Positions 35,520 to 45,282 of a stretch of 64,000 bases of DNA are shown piece after piece. Each line of letters opens with the position of its first letter. The first letter of the stretch is position 1. The stretch is from contig NZ_CANMSK010000013.1 in the NCBI RefSeq assembly GCF_947500655.1, forward strand, positions 51,763-115,762, read 5' to 3'. Source of the DNA: an uncultured Psychrosphaera sp. (lineage in GTDB: Bacteria > Pseudomonadota > Gammaproteobacteria > Enterobacterales > Alteromonadaceae). Both the position numbers and the translations under genes were made by a program. Under the pieces are notes generated by a model. It was given only the letters and a program-made list of their open reading frames with translations. It was not told where the DNA came from and searched no databases.

Positions 35520-37571
35520 TTATAGTGAATATTTAATATTGAAAGAAACAAAGTCACGGTCTGCCATTTGGTTTACCGTACCTACGCCATCCCAAAATGC
35601 GTTATAAGCCATACCGAATGATACATTTTGATATTCGATATCCATAGACATACTGATTGATTTTTTGTCTTCATGGAAAAGGAATAATGGATCCGGTGTT
35701 ACACCTTTAACATCATGAGAGAACACAACCTTTGGTTTTAAGTTAAACGAACCAAATACACGGTTAAGTTCACCAGCAAGTATTAAGCGATATCCCCAAG
35801 CGTCTTGAGTTGGAAAATACGACTCAGTGTCTTGACCATCTTGTACGCCAGCAAGTATACCAGCGGCAACTTCATCAGTTGTTGAACCAGAACGTGAAGT
35901 TCCAGGAGCATTAAAGCGAAGAACACTATGATCTGGGAAGTCGTTAATTGTTACATAACCAACTTCGGCAACACCATTTAAGTTATCTAAACCTAATGTA
36001 GGACCAAATGATTGTATTAACGTGAATTGTGCCTGTACTGAATCAACAAGGCAATATCCTGTTGCAGTATCACCTGGCTGAACACCACCTACAGGGCTAT
36101 CACAACCTTCTACGTTATAATCGCCAAGCTGAGAAAGACCATCTAACTCTGGACGTATACCAGCATTAGCTAACTGTTCAGGCATAGCGGCAAATAGTAG
36201 CTCGATATCGTCAATTTGAATTGGTTCATCTTGGCGATAAGATATTTCACCTGAAACAGCCGTAGTTCCAATTGTTGTATTGAAACTAACACCAAATAAT
36301 TGGATGTCTTCTGGGAAATATACAGCCGCTTTACTAAATGCATTCAGTGAGGTTATATTTTCCGCTGTAACACCTTCAGATACTATAAGGCCTAGATCTT
36401 CAGTAATAGCATCACTCGAAAAGTCAGATGCTCTACCTGATATTAATGGACGACGACTATGATAGTTTGTGTAGTAAAAACCAAACTCAGTATAGTTTAG
36501 TTCTTCAGCAAACCAACCTAACTTCAAACCAAATTGGCCTGAGTCTCTAGCGTCTTCATCTAAATCTTCTGCTCTTAATGCATACTTTGTTGGGTACGCT
36601 AAATAAGCAGCTGATGCAGAAGCTGAACCAGATAAAATTAATGGGGCTAATAAATTTAATTGACTAATTAACTCTTCACGTCCCATATCAGGGTTAGATG
36701 CAAAGTTTAACTGTACGTTGCTATTAGCACCGCCAGCTGCAATAAAATCATTAGTAGAGAAATAAGTACCCGTTGCGGCTAAACGAGACTCTTGAGACTC
36801 GTATTGATAAAAAGCCTCAAAAGATAAAGTATCAGTTAAACCGATATTGGCCCAAATCATACCTGTTGGAATGAAGGCTTCTTTTAAGTCGGCACCAGGC
36901 GTTTTTAGTCGAGCAACGTCAACCGCACCTACATTGATACCATGAGGGATTAATGTGCTTTCGCCCCAAGATAAAACTTGCTCACCCACTTTGATTGAAA
37001 TTGGAGTGTTACCAATTTCAAAGTCAGCATAAACATACGCGTCTAATAAACGAATATCTTCACAAGCGTATTCTTTTGCTTCACTGTCCGCACAAGGGTC
37101 AAAAGCTTTGCCTGAAACAGGATCTTCATAGCCAATACCCTCAACTGCAAAATCTTTGTAATACATAAAACGTACAAATGCACCATAACCATCACCGTCG
37201 ATAGTTAAGTCATGTAAACCTTTTATTACTTGTGAGAACGCTTCACCGGGATCGTAATTTAAGTTAGATAAATCACCATTAGTAGAATAACTACCTGAGG
37301 TATCCCAAACGTCACTGCCTGCATACTGCGGAGCGTAAGCTGTATACCCAGACCAATCAAATGATTGATTGTTACTTTTACCTACTAGGCTAAAGTCTCG
37401 GTTTTCAACACGATACGCTGCACCAGCAGAGAAAGTTGAGTCGAATTTTATTTCAAAGTTACCAAGTTCAAAAGTTGCTGCATTTCCGCCAAAAGATTGC
37501 ATAGCGATAATGGCTGATGCAACACTTATAGCAAGTGGTTTTAAAGCAGACTTTGTTGCCCCTCTAGACAT
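35520..37571 (-). CDS. DUF1302 outer-membrane-type protein
   Basis: 683 residues from the ATG at 37571, chosen for AAGGGGAG just upstream; an in-frame start at 37595 would lie over that site. A long signal peptide ends near FGGNAATFEL. The mature protein is strand-rich and Tyr/Phe/Asp-rich and ends FVSFNIKYSL, as outer-membrane barrels do. VLSWGESTLIPHGINVGAVDVARLKTPGADLKEAFIP is cut here to its key parts: the WGES and NVG..D.ARL..PG elements define DUF1302. Such proteins are predicted barrels for hydrophobic compounds. First gene of the four-gene cluster. Confidence 0.88.
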   Translation of the reverse strand: MSRGATKSALKPLAISVASAIIAMQSFGGNAATFELGNFEIKFDSTFSAGAAYRVENRDFSLVGKSNNQSFDWSGYTAYAPQYAGSDVWDTSGSYSTNGDLSNLNYDPGEAFSQVIKGLHDLTIDGDGYGAFVRFMYYKDFAVEGIGYEDPVSGKAFDPCADSEAKEYACEDIRLLDAYVYADFEIGNTPISIKVGEQVLSWGESTLIPHGINVGAVDVARLKTPGADLKEAFIPTGMIWANIGLTDTLSFEAFYQYESQESRLAATGTYFSTNDFIAAGGANSNVQLNFASNPDMGREELISQLNLLAPLILSGSASASAAYLAYPTKYALRAEDLDEDARDSGQFGLKLGWFAEELNYTEFGFYYTNYHSRRPLISGRASDFSSDAITEDLGLIVSEGVTAENITSLNAFSKAAVYFPEDIQLFGVSFNTTIGTTAVSGEISYRQDEPIQIDDIELLFAAMPEQLANAGIRPELDGLSQLGDYNVEGCDSPVGGVQPGDTATGYCLVDSVQAQFTLIQSFGPTLGLDNLNGVAEVGYVTINDFPDHSVLRFNAPGTSRSGSTTDEVAAGILAGVQDGQDTESYFPTQDAWGYRLILAGELNRVFGSFNLKPKVVFSHDVKGVTPDPLFLFHEDKKSISMSMDIEYQNVSFGMAYNAFWDGVGTVNQMADRDFVSFNIKYSL

Positions 37572-37624
37572 ATGTTTCTCCCCTTGTCCTCTCAAGTTTA
37601 TTTTTTATATTTATAAGTGAGGAT

Positions 37625-37649
37625 ATTAGGCTCATCGGATGAGCCTAAT
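37625..37649 (-). terminator. Perfect 11-bp inverted repeat between DUF2835 and DUF1302 genes
   Basis: ATTAGGCTCAT-CGG-ATGAGCCTAAT. It lies 80 nt after the DUF2835 stop and 54 nt before the DUF1302 start. No T run follows on the minus strand, so it may be a weak terminator of the pepN transcript, an operator, or a structured leader of the DUF1302 mRNA. Confidence 0.5.
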
Positions 37650-37731
37650 TATCCCAATAATTACACCATTTAACCAAGCAAGCAAGTCCTATGTTTAATT
37701 ATTATTAGAGTAATTATTCCATTAAATACTG

Positions 37732-37959
37732 TTAGTTAGACAATTTTTGTAATGATTTAAATTTGTTATTTTCTTCTAATTCAAGCTCAAACAACCCATC
37801 AATTCCATTTGCTGTTACAAACGTACGGATGTGCTCAGCTGGAAACTGAATCCTTTGCCCTGTTTGCGCTACAACTTGAATCGACTTATAAAAGCCTTCG
37901 TAATATTGACGGCATTCCGCTGGTGATAAATGTAAATAGAAGTTAAATTTACGTGTCAT
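37732..37959 (-). CDS. DUF2835 small protein
   Basis: A 75-residue soluble protein matching the short DUF2835 family of marine gammaproteobacteria: FYLHLSPAECRQYYEG near the N-terminus, then RIQFPAEHIRTFVT and the closing GLFELELEENNKFKSL. It is 2 nt after the pepN stop, so the two are probably co-transcribed and translationally coupled. Function unknown. Confidence 0.85.
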   Translation of the reverse strand: MTRKFNFYLHLSPAECRQYYEGFYKSIQVVAQTGQRIQFPAEHIRTFVTANGIDGLFELELEENNKFKSLQKLSN

Positions 37960-37961
37960 AA

Positions 37962-40538
37962 CTAACCTAATGCTGAACTTAATTTCTCGTATAAATCTTT
38001 CGACAACTCTAATTTACTTAATTGAATCAATTGTTGTCTCATTAGCTCTTTTCTTACCGGCTCATATCGTTGCCAACTAAGTAATGGAGATATCATACGA
38101 GATGCTAATTGAGGGTTAAGCTTATCCATTTTTTTCAAAAAATCAGCTAAAAATTGATAACCTTTACCAGATTCATCATGAAACTGCTCTGGGTTGTTCA
38201 TCACAAAGGCACCAAATAGTGACCTAACACGATTTGGATTTTTATCCGAGAATAAGGCATGTTCTGCCCACTGCGCGATTTTTCTGTAAACTTCAGCATG
38301 TGGAATTCTAGCAACGGCAGAGGTCATTTTATCAAAAACAAGTACGTTATCAGCAAATTGTTTATCCATATTTTCTAACAATTCATCTAACAACACGACA
38401 GAATAAACTCTTGCTGACTCAAGCGCTGACACTTTTTCAGTCATGTTTGTAGAATCTAAGTAAACCTGTCTAATTATACTTTCAACATCACTGTCTGAAC
38501 TATGCGACAAATACGATAACAATACATGCTTTAATCGCCTTTTCGCTACACTTGTTTGAATATAACCGTCTTCAATATCTGTTAGTTCTTGTACTAAAGC
38601 TTTAATTGTTTTTGCCAATGACTCTATGATCTGTAGAGTTATTTCGTTTTTAACTTTTAAAATATGACTTGGATTTATCACATCAAAAGTTTCTGCAATA
38701 CTGGTATAACTCGGTATTGTTAACAACTCAGCTTTAATAGACGTTTCGATATCATCATTATTTAATATGTATTCAATAACTTCGATAAGCCCTTGCCTGC
38801 CCTCATCTAATATTGTGTCACTCGCACCATTGATTTGTTGTAACCATAGTGACTGCATTGAGTCCCATCGACAAAAAGCATCAGATGCATATTTAACTAT
38901 ATGGATTAATTGCTCCTGAGTTAGTTTTCTATGTACTTTGACAGGTGCTGAGAAGTTTTCAAATAACACTAAAGTGGCTGGCTCTGCACAGGAAAATGAG
39001 AATACTTGTTCAGACTTGTCAAAAATAACCGTACCGCGTTCTAAGCTACGGCCATCGGTATTGGCAAGTAATTCATATTTAACCGGAATAACTAAAGGTT
39101 TGTTCTGCTCTTCTGCAGGACGAGTTGGTAATGTTTGAGCTAACGTTAACTCTAAACCAGTATCTGTTTGTTTTTCAGAGACAACAACGTTTGGCGTTCC
39201 AGCTTGTGAGTACCAGTTTTGGAACTGAGTTAAGTCTTTGCTATTAGCATCAGCCATTGAAGAGACAAAGTCATCACAGGTAACCGCATTACCGTCATGA
39301 CGTTTAAAATATAAATCCATTCCAGCTCTAAAACCAGATTCACCTAATAAACTGTGCATCATACGAATAACTTCAGCACCTTTGTCATATACAGTCACGG
39401 TATAAAAGTTATTCATTTCCATAACTTTTTCAGGTCTAATTGGATGAGCCATTGGTCCTGCATCTTCGGCAAACTGCATTGTTCGCATAACATTGGCGTG
39501 GCTAATACGTTCTATAACTTCACTGCCCATGTCTGCACTAAATTGTTGATCGCGAAAAACAGTTAAGCCTTCTTTTAAACTTAACTGGAACCAATCTCGA
39601 CAAGTTACTCGGTTACCAGTCCAGTTATGGAAATATTCATGACCAATTACCGCTTCAATTCCGTGATAATCAATATCAGTTGCAGTGTTTAAATCGGCCA
39701 GTACATATTTACTATTAAAGACATTAAGTCCTTTATTTTCCATCGCGCCCATATTAAAGAAGTCGACAGCGACAACCATGTATTTATCTAAGTCGTATTC
39801 CAAGCCGTAACGCTGTTCATCCCATGCCATAGACTTAACTAATGATGCCATAGCGTGATGACCTAAGTGCAAATTACCTTTATCGACAAATAGCTCTAAC
39901 TCAACCTTTCTGCCAGATTTAGTAACAAACTCGTCCGTAAGTAAATCAAAATCCCCTGCAACTAAAGCAAATAAATAACTTGGTTTTGGATGTGGGTCAT
40001 GCCATTTGGTCCAACGAACTTGTTTGTGGGATTCATCATCTTCTTCTACAAGGCCTGAATCAATGAGATTACCATTGGATAACATATATGGATAAAGATC
40101 TGCATCAGCAAAGATAATGACGGTAAAAACAGATAATACATCTGGACGGTCTAAGTAAGGTGTTATACGTCTAAAACTTTCAGCTTCACATTGTGTACAA
40201 AAAACACCAGCAGATTTGTATAACCCTTCTAATGCAGTGTTATTAATGGGATCAACAATCACTTCTATTTCAAGTTCAAATTCCACCAACTCGACATCTA
40301 TTTTTAACTGTTCTTGTTCAACAGTAAATGGAGTGTCCGTCCCATTTATAAGTACGGTTAATACCTGTTGTACTTCACAATCTAAAACTAACTGTTTTGC
40401 AGTTTCAACATTACGTTTAATTTGTAATTTACTGCGGACTAAGGTTTTCTCATCATCCAAATTAAAAAACAATTCTGTTTTTGGGATCAAGAACTCTGGA
40501 ATTTGGTAATCTTTTAAGTATTTAGTTTCTGTTGTCAT
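37962..40538 (-). CDS. pepN: Aminopeptidase N (M1 zinc metallopeptidase)
   Basis: 858 residues from the ATG at 40538 (a GTG at 40547 is also in frame). It is the major cytosolic aminopeptidase. GAMEN (about 264-268) binds the substrate N-terminus; HEYFH (about 300-304) and the Glu about 19 residues on in LKEGLTVFRD bind zinc. The four-domain length fits E. coli PepN (870). Downstream DUF2835 is coupled by a 2-nt gap. Confidence 0.96.
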   Translation of the reverse strand: MTTETKYLKDYQIPEFLIPKTELFFNLDDEKTLVRSKLQIKRNVETAKQLVLDCEVQQVLTVLINGTDTPFTVEQEQLKIDVELVEFELEIEVIVDPINNTALEGLYKSAGVFCTQCEAESFRRITPYLDRPDVLSVFTVIIFADADLYPYMLSNGNLIDSGLVEEDDESHKQVRWTKWHDPHPKPSYLFALVAGDFDLLTDEFVTKSGRKVELELFVDKGNLHLGHHAMASLVKSMAWDEQRYGLEYDLDKYMVVAVDFFNMGAMENKGLNVFNSKYVLADLNTATDIDYHGIEAVIGHEYFHNWTGNRVTCRDWFQLSLKEGLTVFRDQQFSADMGSEVIERISHANVMRTMQFAEDAGPMAHPIRPEKVMEMNNFYTVTVYDKGAEVIRMMHSLLGESGFRAGMDLYFKRHDGNAVTCDDFVSSMADANSKDLTQFQNWYSQAGTPNVVVSEKQTDTGLELTLAQTLPTRPAEEQNKPLVIPVKYELLANTDGRSLERGTVIFDKSEQVFSFSCAEPATLVLFENFSAPVKVHRKLTQEQLIHIVKYASDAFCRWDSMQSLWLQQINGASDTILDEGRQGLIEVIEYILNNDDIETSIKAELLTIPSYTSIAETFDVINPSHILKVKNEITLQIIESLAKTIKALVQELTDIEDGYIQTSVAKRRLKHVLLSYLSHSSDSDVESIIRQVYLDSTNMTEKVSALESARVYSVVLLDELLENMDKQFADNVLVFDKMTSAVARIPHAEVYRKIAQWAEHALFSDKNPNRVRSLFGAFVMNNPEQFHDESGKGYQFLADFLKKMDKLNPQLASRMISPLLSWQRYEPVRKELMRQQLIQLSKLELSKDLYEKLSSALG

Positions 40539-40651
40539 AGTAGTCACTTGAAGGAAGTTGAAATGTACTTATGTAAAAATGTACTTATATTAATATCATA
40601 CAGCTGAACAGTTAAAACTGCTCAGCTATGATTTAATGTTTACAAACTTAA

Positions 40652-42085
40652 TTATGCAGTTTTAGCTTTTAGGATTTTAATCCCCATGTATGCAAACGCA
40701 ATGGCCATTATTGGGTTAATTAAGTTAAAGAATGCATACTGCCAATAATCTAATGGGCTAACCAATAAAACACCAGCCATATAAGCACCACAAGTATTCC
40801 AAGGTATTAATGCACTCGTTATCGTGCCACCATCTTCTAGCGCTCTAGACAAGTTTACGTTATCTAAACCACGGCGTTCATATTCTTCTTTATACATACG
40901 TCCCGGCATAACAATAGACATGTATTGATCGGCTGTGATTAAGTTAGTACCAAACGCAGTGAATATAGTCGAAGTGATGAGTGATCCCGTAGATTTGGCT
41001 TTTTTCAAAATACCTTGTACAAAAACAGCAAGCAAACCTACTTTTTCCATTACAGCACCAAACATTAATGCTGTCATAATTAGCCACGTAGTATTCAACA
41101 TGCTAGACATACCACCGCCACTTAGCAGGTCGTCCATCACATCATCACCTGTTGTTATAGAGAAGCCATCAAACATGGCAGTCCAAATAACGGATACTTG
41201 ATCAATAACCATATTGCTATCAGCAACTTTAGTTAATAACTCTTGTTGGAAGATAAATCCCCAAACAGCACCAATAAGCGCGCCAATAAAAATAGATGGA
41301 AATGCAGGTAATTTTTTTAATGCCATCACGACAAGAAACACAAGAGGTATTAAATTGAATAATGAAACATGGTAATTCGCCGAGATAATATTTTGCACAC
41401 TATCTATCGATACATTTGCGCCAACTCGCTCTTCAGTGAAACCTAAAATAGTAAATAATACTAAAGCGATAGTAAATGATGGTACCGTGGTCCACATCAT
41501 GTGACGGATATGACTAAATAAATCACTACCTGCAACAGCTGGCGCTAAGTTAGTTGTTTCCGACAACGGACTTATTTTATCACCAAAATATGCCCCCGAG
41601 ATCACAGCACCAGCTGCAATAGCAGGGTCTGCACCAATTCCACTAGCAATCCCCATCAAGGCAACACCAATTGTTGCAGCGGTCGTCCAAGAACTCCCTA
41701 TACTCATGGCAACAATTGCACTTAATAAACAAGCTGCAACGTAAAACCAGTCAGGATTAAGGATTTGTAATCCATAATAGATTAACGTTGGTACCGTACC
41801 AGACAATAACCAAGTGCCGATTAAGGAGCCAACAGCTAGCAAGATAAAGATAGCGCCCATAGAAACCGATATACCATGGATCATGGCATCTTCTATTTGC
41901 TTCCAGTTTAAGCCGTTTTTTAAACCGATAATACTGGCAACACCAGCTGACATTATCAATATAATTTGGTTTGGACCAAAAGAGCTAGCATCTCCATAAA
42001 TAAAAACAGATACCGCTAATAAAGCAACCAAAAATAGCACCGGAATAAGTGCATCAATAAAACTTGGAGATTTAACTGATTTCAA
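40652..42085 (-). CDS. nhaC: Na+/H+ antiporter NhaC family
   Basis: A 477-residue inner-membrane protein with about eleven helices. The NhaC signature region is present: SIGSSWTTAATIGVALMG, GAVISGAYFGDKISPLSETT and NLAPAVAGSDLFSHI, with conserved polar residues inside predicted helices. TTWLIMTALMFGAVMEKVG and ALIPWNTCGAYMAGVL appear in the second half. Such antiporters exchange sodium for protons, useful in a marine habitat; some relatives carry malate/lactate instead, so the substrate is not certain. Monocistronic. Confidence 0.88.
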   Translation of the reverse strand: MKSVKSPSFIDALIPVLFLVALLAVSVFIYGDASSFGPNQIILIMSAGVASIIGLKNGLNWKQIEDAMIHGISVSMGAIFILLAVGSLIGTWLLSGTVPTLIYYGLQILNPDWFYVAACLLSAIVAMSIGSSWTTAATIGVALMGIASGIGADPAIAAGAVISGAYFGDKISPLSETTNLAPAVAGSDLFSHIRHMMWTTVPSFTIALVLFTILGFTEERVGANVSIDSVQNIISANYHVSLFNLIPLVFLVVMALKKLPAFPSIFIGALIGAVWGFIFQQELLTKVADSNMVIDQVSVIWTAMFDGFSITTGDDVMDDLLSGGGMSSMLNTTWLIMTALMFGAVMEKVGLLAVFVQGILKKAKSTGSLITSTIFTAFGTNLITADQYMSIVMPGRMYKEEYERRGLDNVNLSRALEDGGTITSALIPWNTCGAYMAGVLLVSPLDYWQYAFFNLINPIMAIAFAYMGIKILKAKTA

Positions 42086-42271
42086 AACTTAAGTCCTTAT
42101 AGACATTAAATATGTGTGTAACTGACTTCGCTATTTATCACACATTAAATTTCAATTTACTACTATCGAAGTAAAAAATGAGTTCAAACACATTAAAAAT
42201 AAGAGGAATTGCTTAACGATGAAAGTTTTAGCTTTAACAACCACTGATATTTAATTATTTGCTTTAATACC

Positions 42272-42298
42272 AAAAAAGCAGCCTCTAAGGCTGCTCTT
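42272..42298 (-). terminator. Terminator of the msrC-proQ-prc operon
   Basis: Stem AGCAGCC-TCTAA-GGCTGCT followed on the minus strand by TTTTTT, 20 nt after the prc stop codon. Confidence 0.85.
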
Positions 42299-42314
42299 TA
42301 TTTAGACACTCTAT

Positions 42315-44354
42315 TTAATTTGCTACTTTAGCAAACTGACCAGCAGAAATTAAATCAGTTATAATTTGCGCTGCTTCTTCCAAGAACGGGTCTAATTCTT
42401 CTAACTCTTTAGGTGTATCATCTTCTAAAGACTTTACGTTCTCTAAACCTAATCGTGTTAAACGCTCATTTAATCGAGCTAGATTCTTAATCTTATCCTT
42501 TTCTTTTTCAGCTAAACGCTCTTTCTCGTTAAGTGAAATAAAATCACGGTCTTTATCTTTTTTATATTCAGCAATATCACTCTCTAAATATAAAAATTCA
42601 GGTTCAGACTTAATTCGTAAGTTATGTTTTTTTGTTAACGCATTAACCTGTGAGCTTATTGTAGGTGTTGGTGAATACCGTGCCGAACGAATATTATCCC
42701 AAGGCAATGCGTTATCCATTTGGCTTTCGCCCCACTCTGGAGAATCAATTGCAGATGGAAATAAAATATCAGGAACTACACCTTTATGCTGAGTACTGCC
42801 ACCATTAATACGATAAAATTTAGCAATTGTGTATTTAACAGAACCTAATTTTTTATCAAAACGGTCATACAGTCTTTCTAATGGTTTAAATTGTTGAACG
42901 GTGCCTTTACCAAACGTTTGTTCACCGACAATTAACGCTCTGCCGTAATCTTGTAAAGCGGCTGCAAATATTTCTGATGCCGATGCACTGTAACGGTCAA
43001 CTAACACTGTTAGTGGGCCATCGTAATAAGTTACGCCATCGTAATCGCCTCTAATATCAATATTACCAACACTGTTTCTGATCTGAACAACAGGGCCTTT
43101 ATCAATAAATAATCCGGTAACTAAAGATGCTTCAATTAATGAACCACCACCGTTACCACGTAAATCGACAACCACACCGTTTACATTTTGATCTTTAAGT
43201 TTTTTTATTTCGGCTTTTATATCACTAGAAACATCATTATAAAAACTAGGTACCGTTATAACACCTATCTTACTATCTAATGTCGTTGTTACAGGTTCAA
43301 ATACATGGGAGTCTACAGACTGGTCTTCTAAATAAACCTTATCTCTAATAATCACAACTTCTTTGGAAGCTGCACCTATATTGTCTCCACGTAACACTTG
43401 TAAACGAACTTCAGTGCCTTTTTTGCCTTTAATAAGTTCAACTACTTCATCTAAGCGCCAGCCGATAATATCAACAAAATCATCTTCACCTTGAGCAACG
43501 CCGATAATTTTATCTTCCGCTTTTAACTTTTCAGTTTTATCTGCTGGGCCACCAGGTACTAGACTACGAATAACAGTATATTCATCAACCGGTTGTAATA
43601 CAGCACCAATACCTTCCAACTCTAGATTCATATCAATATTGAAACGTTCTGAGTTACGCGGCGATAAATAAGAGGTATGAGCTTCTATGCTACTTGCAAA
43701 TGCATTCATTACTAACTGAAATGCATCTTCACTTTGCGTTTGAGACAAACGACGTTTCGCATTGGTATAACGTTTAGTTAACGTTTCTTTTATTTGCGGG
43801 ATATCTTTACCCGTTAACTTCAAGTTTAACGCATCATATTTTGTTTTTTGACGCCAAAATTCGTTTTGCTCAGCTAACGTATTAGGCCACTCAACATCTT
43901 CACGATCATAATAAAAAACATCGTCTTTATTAAAGTCCATTTTTCCATCAAGTAACTTAATACTGAAGTCATAACGTTCCATACGTCTTTTGATTGATTC
44001 TTGATAAAGATCAAAAGCAAACTGTAATTCACCTGACTTTATTGCATCATCAAATTTATCTTCGTATTTGGCAAACTGTTCTAAATCTTTTCGCAAGAAG
44101 ATACTCTTGTTGTAATCCAAGTTTTCAATAAACTTTTTATACACTTTTGCAGATAGTTCATCATCTAGCTTTGTTTTTTTATAGTGATACCTTAAAAACC
44201 AAGAAGAAATCCTTTTTGATGCAGCAACATGCTGAGGCTCTTCAACTAATTTTGGGGTTTCAAATGTTTCATTTTCAATAGATGCACTTACTGTAAATGA
44301 TACACATAACGATACTAATAAAGATAATGTAAAAACACGCTTAACTATCTGCAT
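42315..44354 (-). CDS. prc: Tail-specific protease Prc (S41 family)
   Basis: A 679-residue periplasmic protease with a signal peptide (VFTLSLLVSLCVSFTVSAS). It trims lipoproteins, FtsI and peptidoglycan hydrolases. The N-terminal helical domain has the family's WFLRYHYKKTKLDDELSAKV; the PDZ domain includes LEGIGAVLQPVDEYTVI. The catalytic Ser is in YSASASEIFAAAL (about 455) and the Lys in FGKGTVQ (about 480), the Ser-Lys dyad. The C-terminal DUF3340-like region is charged. It lies 8 nt after proQ, as in E. coli. Confidence 0.96.
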   Translation of the reverse strand: MQIVKRVFTLSLLVSLCVSFTVSASIENETFETPKLVEEPQHVAASKRISSWFLRYHYKKTKLDDELSAKVYKKFIENLDYNKSIFLRKDLEQFAKYEDKFDDAIKSGELQFAFDLYQESIKRRMERYDFSIKLLDGKMDFNKDDVFYYDREDVEWPNTLAEQNEFWRQKTKYDALNLKLTGKDIPQIKETLTKRYTNAKRRLSQTQSEDAFQLVMNAFASSIEAHTSYLSPRNSERFNIDMNLELEGIGAVLQPVDEYTVIRSLVPGGPADKTEKLKAEDKIIGVAQGEDDFVDIIGWRLDEVVELIKGKKGTEVRLQVLRGDNIGAASKEVVIIRDKVYLEDQSVDSHVFEPVTTTLDSKIGVITVPSFYNDVSSDIKAEIKKLKDQNVNGVVVDLRGNGGGSLIEASLVTGLFIDKGPVVQIRNSVGNIDIRGDYDGVTYYDGPLTVLVDRYSASASEIFAAALQDYGRALIVGEQTFGKGTVQQFKPLERLYDRFDKKLGSVKYTIAKFYRINGGSTQHKGVVPDILFPSAIDSPEWGESQMDNALPWDNIRSARYSPTPTISSQVNALTKKHNLRIKSEPEFLYLESDIAEYKKDKDRDFISLNEKERLAEKEKDKIKNLARLNERLTRLGLENVKSLEDDTPKELEELDPFLEEAAQIITDLISAGQFAKVAN

Positions 44355-44362
44355 ATGGACTC

Positions 44363-44995
44363 CTATGCTTGGAAAATATTTTCCTTACTTACTTTCATCA
44401 CCATACCTGAAGCTAATTGAACTGACACTTCATTTTTTGAAGTCTCAACAATTGTTGCAGCTATTGGTGAAGCGCCTAACTTAACTTGAACCTTTTTACC
44501 GTCGGTAAAGTCATCATTGGCTACAAGTTCTTTTTGAGGCTCAGCAACAGGTTTAGTTCCCTGACTATCTGATTTTGGCTTTCTTTTTGGAGGATTAGCC
44601 ACATTTTTAGCTGGTTTTTTATACGGCTTTTTGTCTTTGCCAGCATTTGCTTTTTTCTTTTCTTGGAATTTAGCTTTGCTTTCAGCTAACTGTGTTTGAG
44701 CATGTTGTACATGTTCTTCAGTCAACGGTTCCGCATCATTACCTTCCAAATCAACACGCTGCCCACCTTTTACAACGGCCTCTAAATAGCGCCAGCTATT
44801 GGTATAACGGCGAAGAGCATGTCTAATCTGTGTTTTTGAAACTGGATCTTCTTCACCAATTTGTCCAGCGATATCATTAAAGATACCCACTTTCAATGGT
44901 TTAGCTTCACCTTTTAAACTAAAGCTCTTTGGAAACTTAATAGTTAAAAATTCAATTACTTTATTTAAATCTGTTTTTTCTTGATTTTGCATCAA
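44363..44995 (-). CDS. proQ: RNA chaperone ProQ
   Basis: 210 residues (E. coli 232). The N-terminal FinO/ProQ domain is clear: FPKSFSLKGEAKPLKVGIFND and ALRRYTNSWRYLEAVV. A Lys/Pro-rich linker (about 115-165) leads to the C-terminal Tudor-like domain (VQVKLGASPIAATIVETS and VQLASGMVMKVSKENIF). ProQ binds structured small RNAs and mRNA 3' ends. It overlaps the upstream 94-aa gene by 4 nt and precedes prc by 8 nt. ProQ adjacency to prc is conserved in enterics. Confidence 0.95.
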   Translation of the reverse strand: MMQNQEKTDLNKVIEFLTIKFPKSFSLKGEAKPLKVGIFNDIAGQIGEEDPVSKTQIRHALRRYTNSWRYLEAVVKGGQRVDLEGNDAEPLTEEHVQHAQTQLAESKAKFQEKKKANAGKDKKPYKKPAKNVANPPKRKPKSDSQGTKPVAEPQKELVANDDFTDGKKVQVKLGASPIAATIVETSKNEVSVQLASGMVMKVSKENIFQA

Positions 44996-45276
44996 TCGTA
45001 CTCTATTTCATCTAGCTTCTGGCGAACAAACGTATCTAACCAGCTTTCCAGCTCATCATATTCCGCTTCAATAACAAACTCTTGTCCTGCTACAGCAGCC
45101 CATAATTCATCAAATAATTTTTCCGCAGATTCAGTCGAGACATCTTCTGGGAACATGTTGTAGGCCTGATGGATCATTGAATTAATCCTATCAGTTACCT
45201 CTTCTTCCTGCCCATCCCAATCACCAACTATCTCAGAGCTAATTATATAATCGTGGATGTTTATAAAATCTTTCAT
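44992..45276 (-). CDS. Small acidic protein between msrC and proQ (94 aa)
   Basis: A very acidic, Trp-containing soluble protein with mostly helical character (EEVTDRINSMIHQAYNMFPE, EKLFDELWAAVAGQEFVI, WLDTFVRQKLDEIEYD). No family recognised. It starts 6 nt after msrC and its TGA overlaps the proQ ATG by 4 nt, so its translation is coupled to both neighbours. In E. coli nothing lies between the homologues of msrC and proQ. A link to the ProQ RNA chaperone is possible but unproven. Confidence 0.65.
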   Translation of the reverse strand: MKDFINIHDYIISSEIVGDWDGQEEEVTDRINSMIHQAYNMFPEDVSTESAEKLFDELWAAVAGQEFVIEAEYDELESWLDTFVRQKLDEIEYD

Positions 45277-45282
45277 TTTCAG

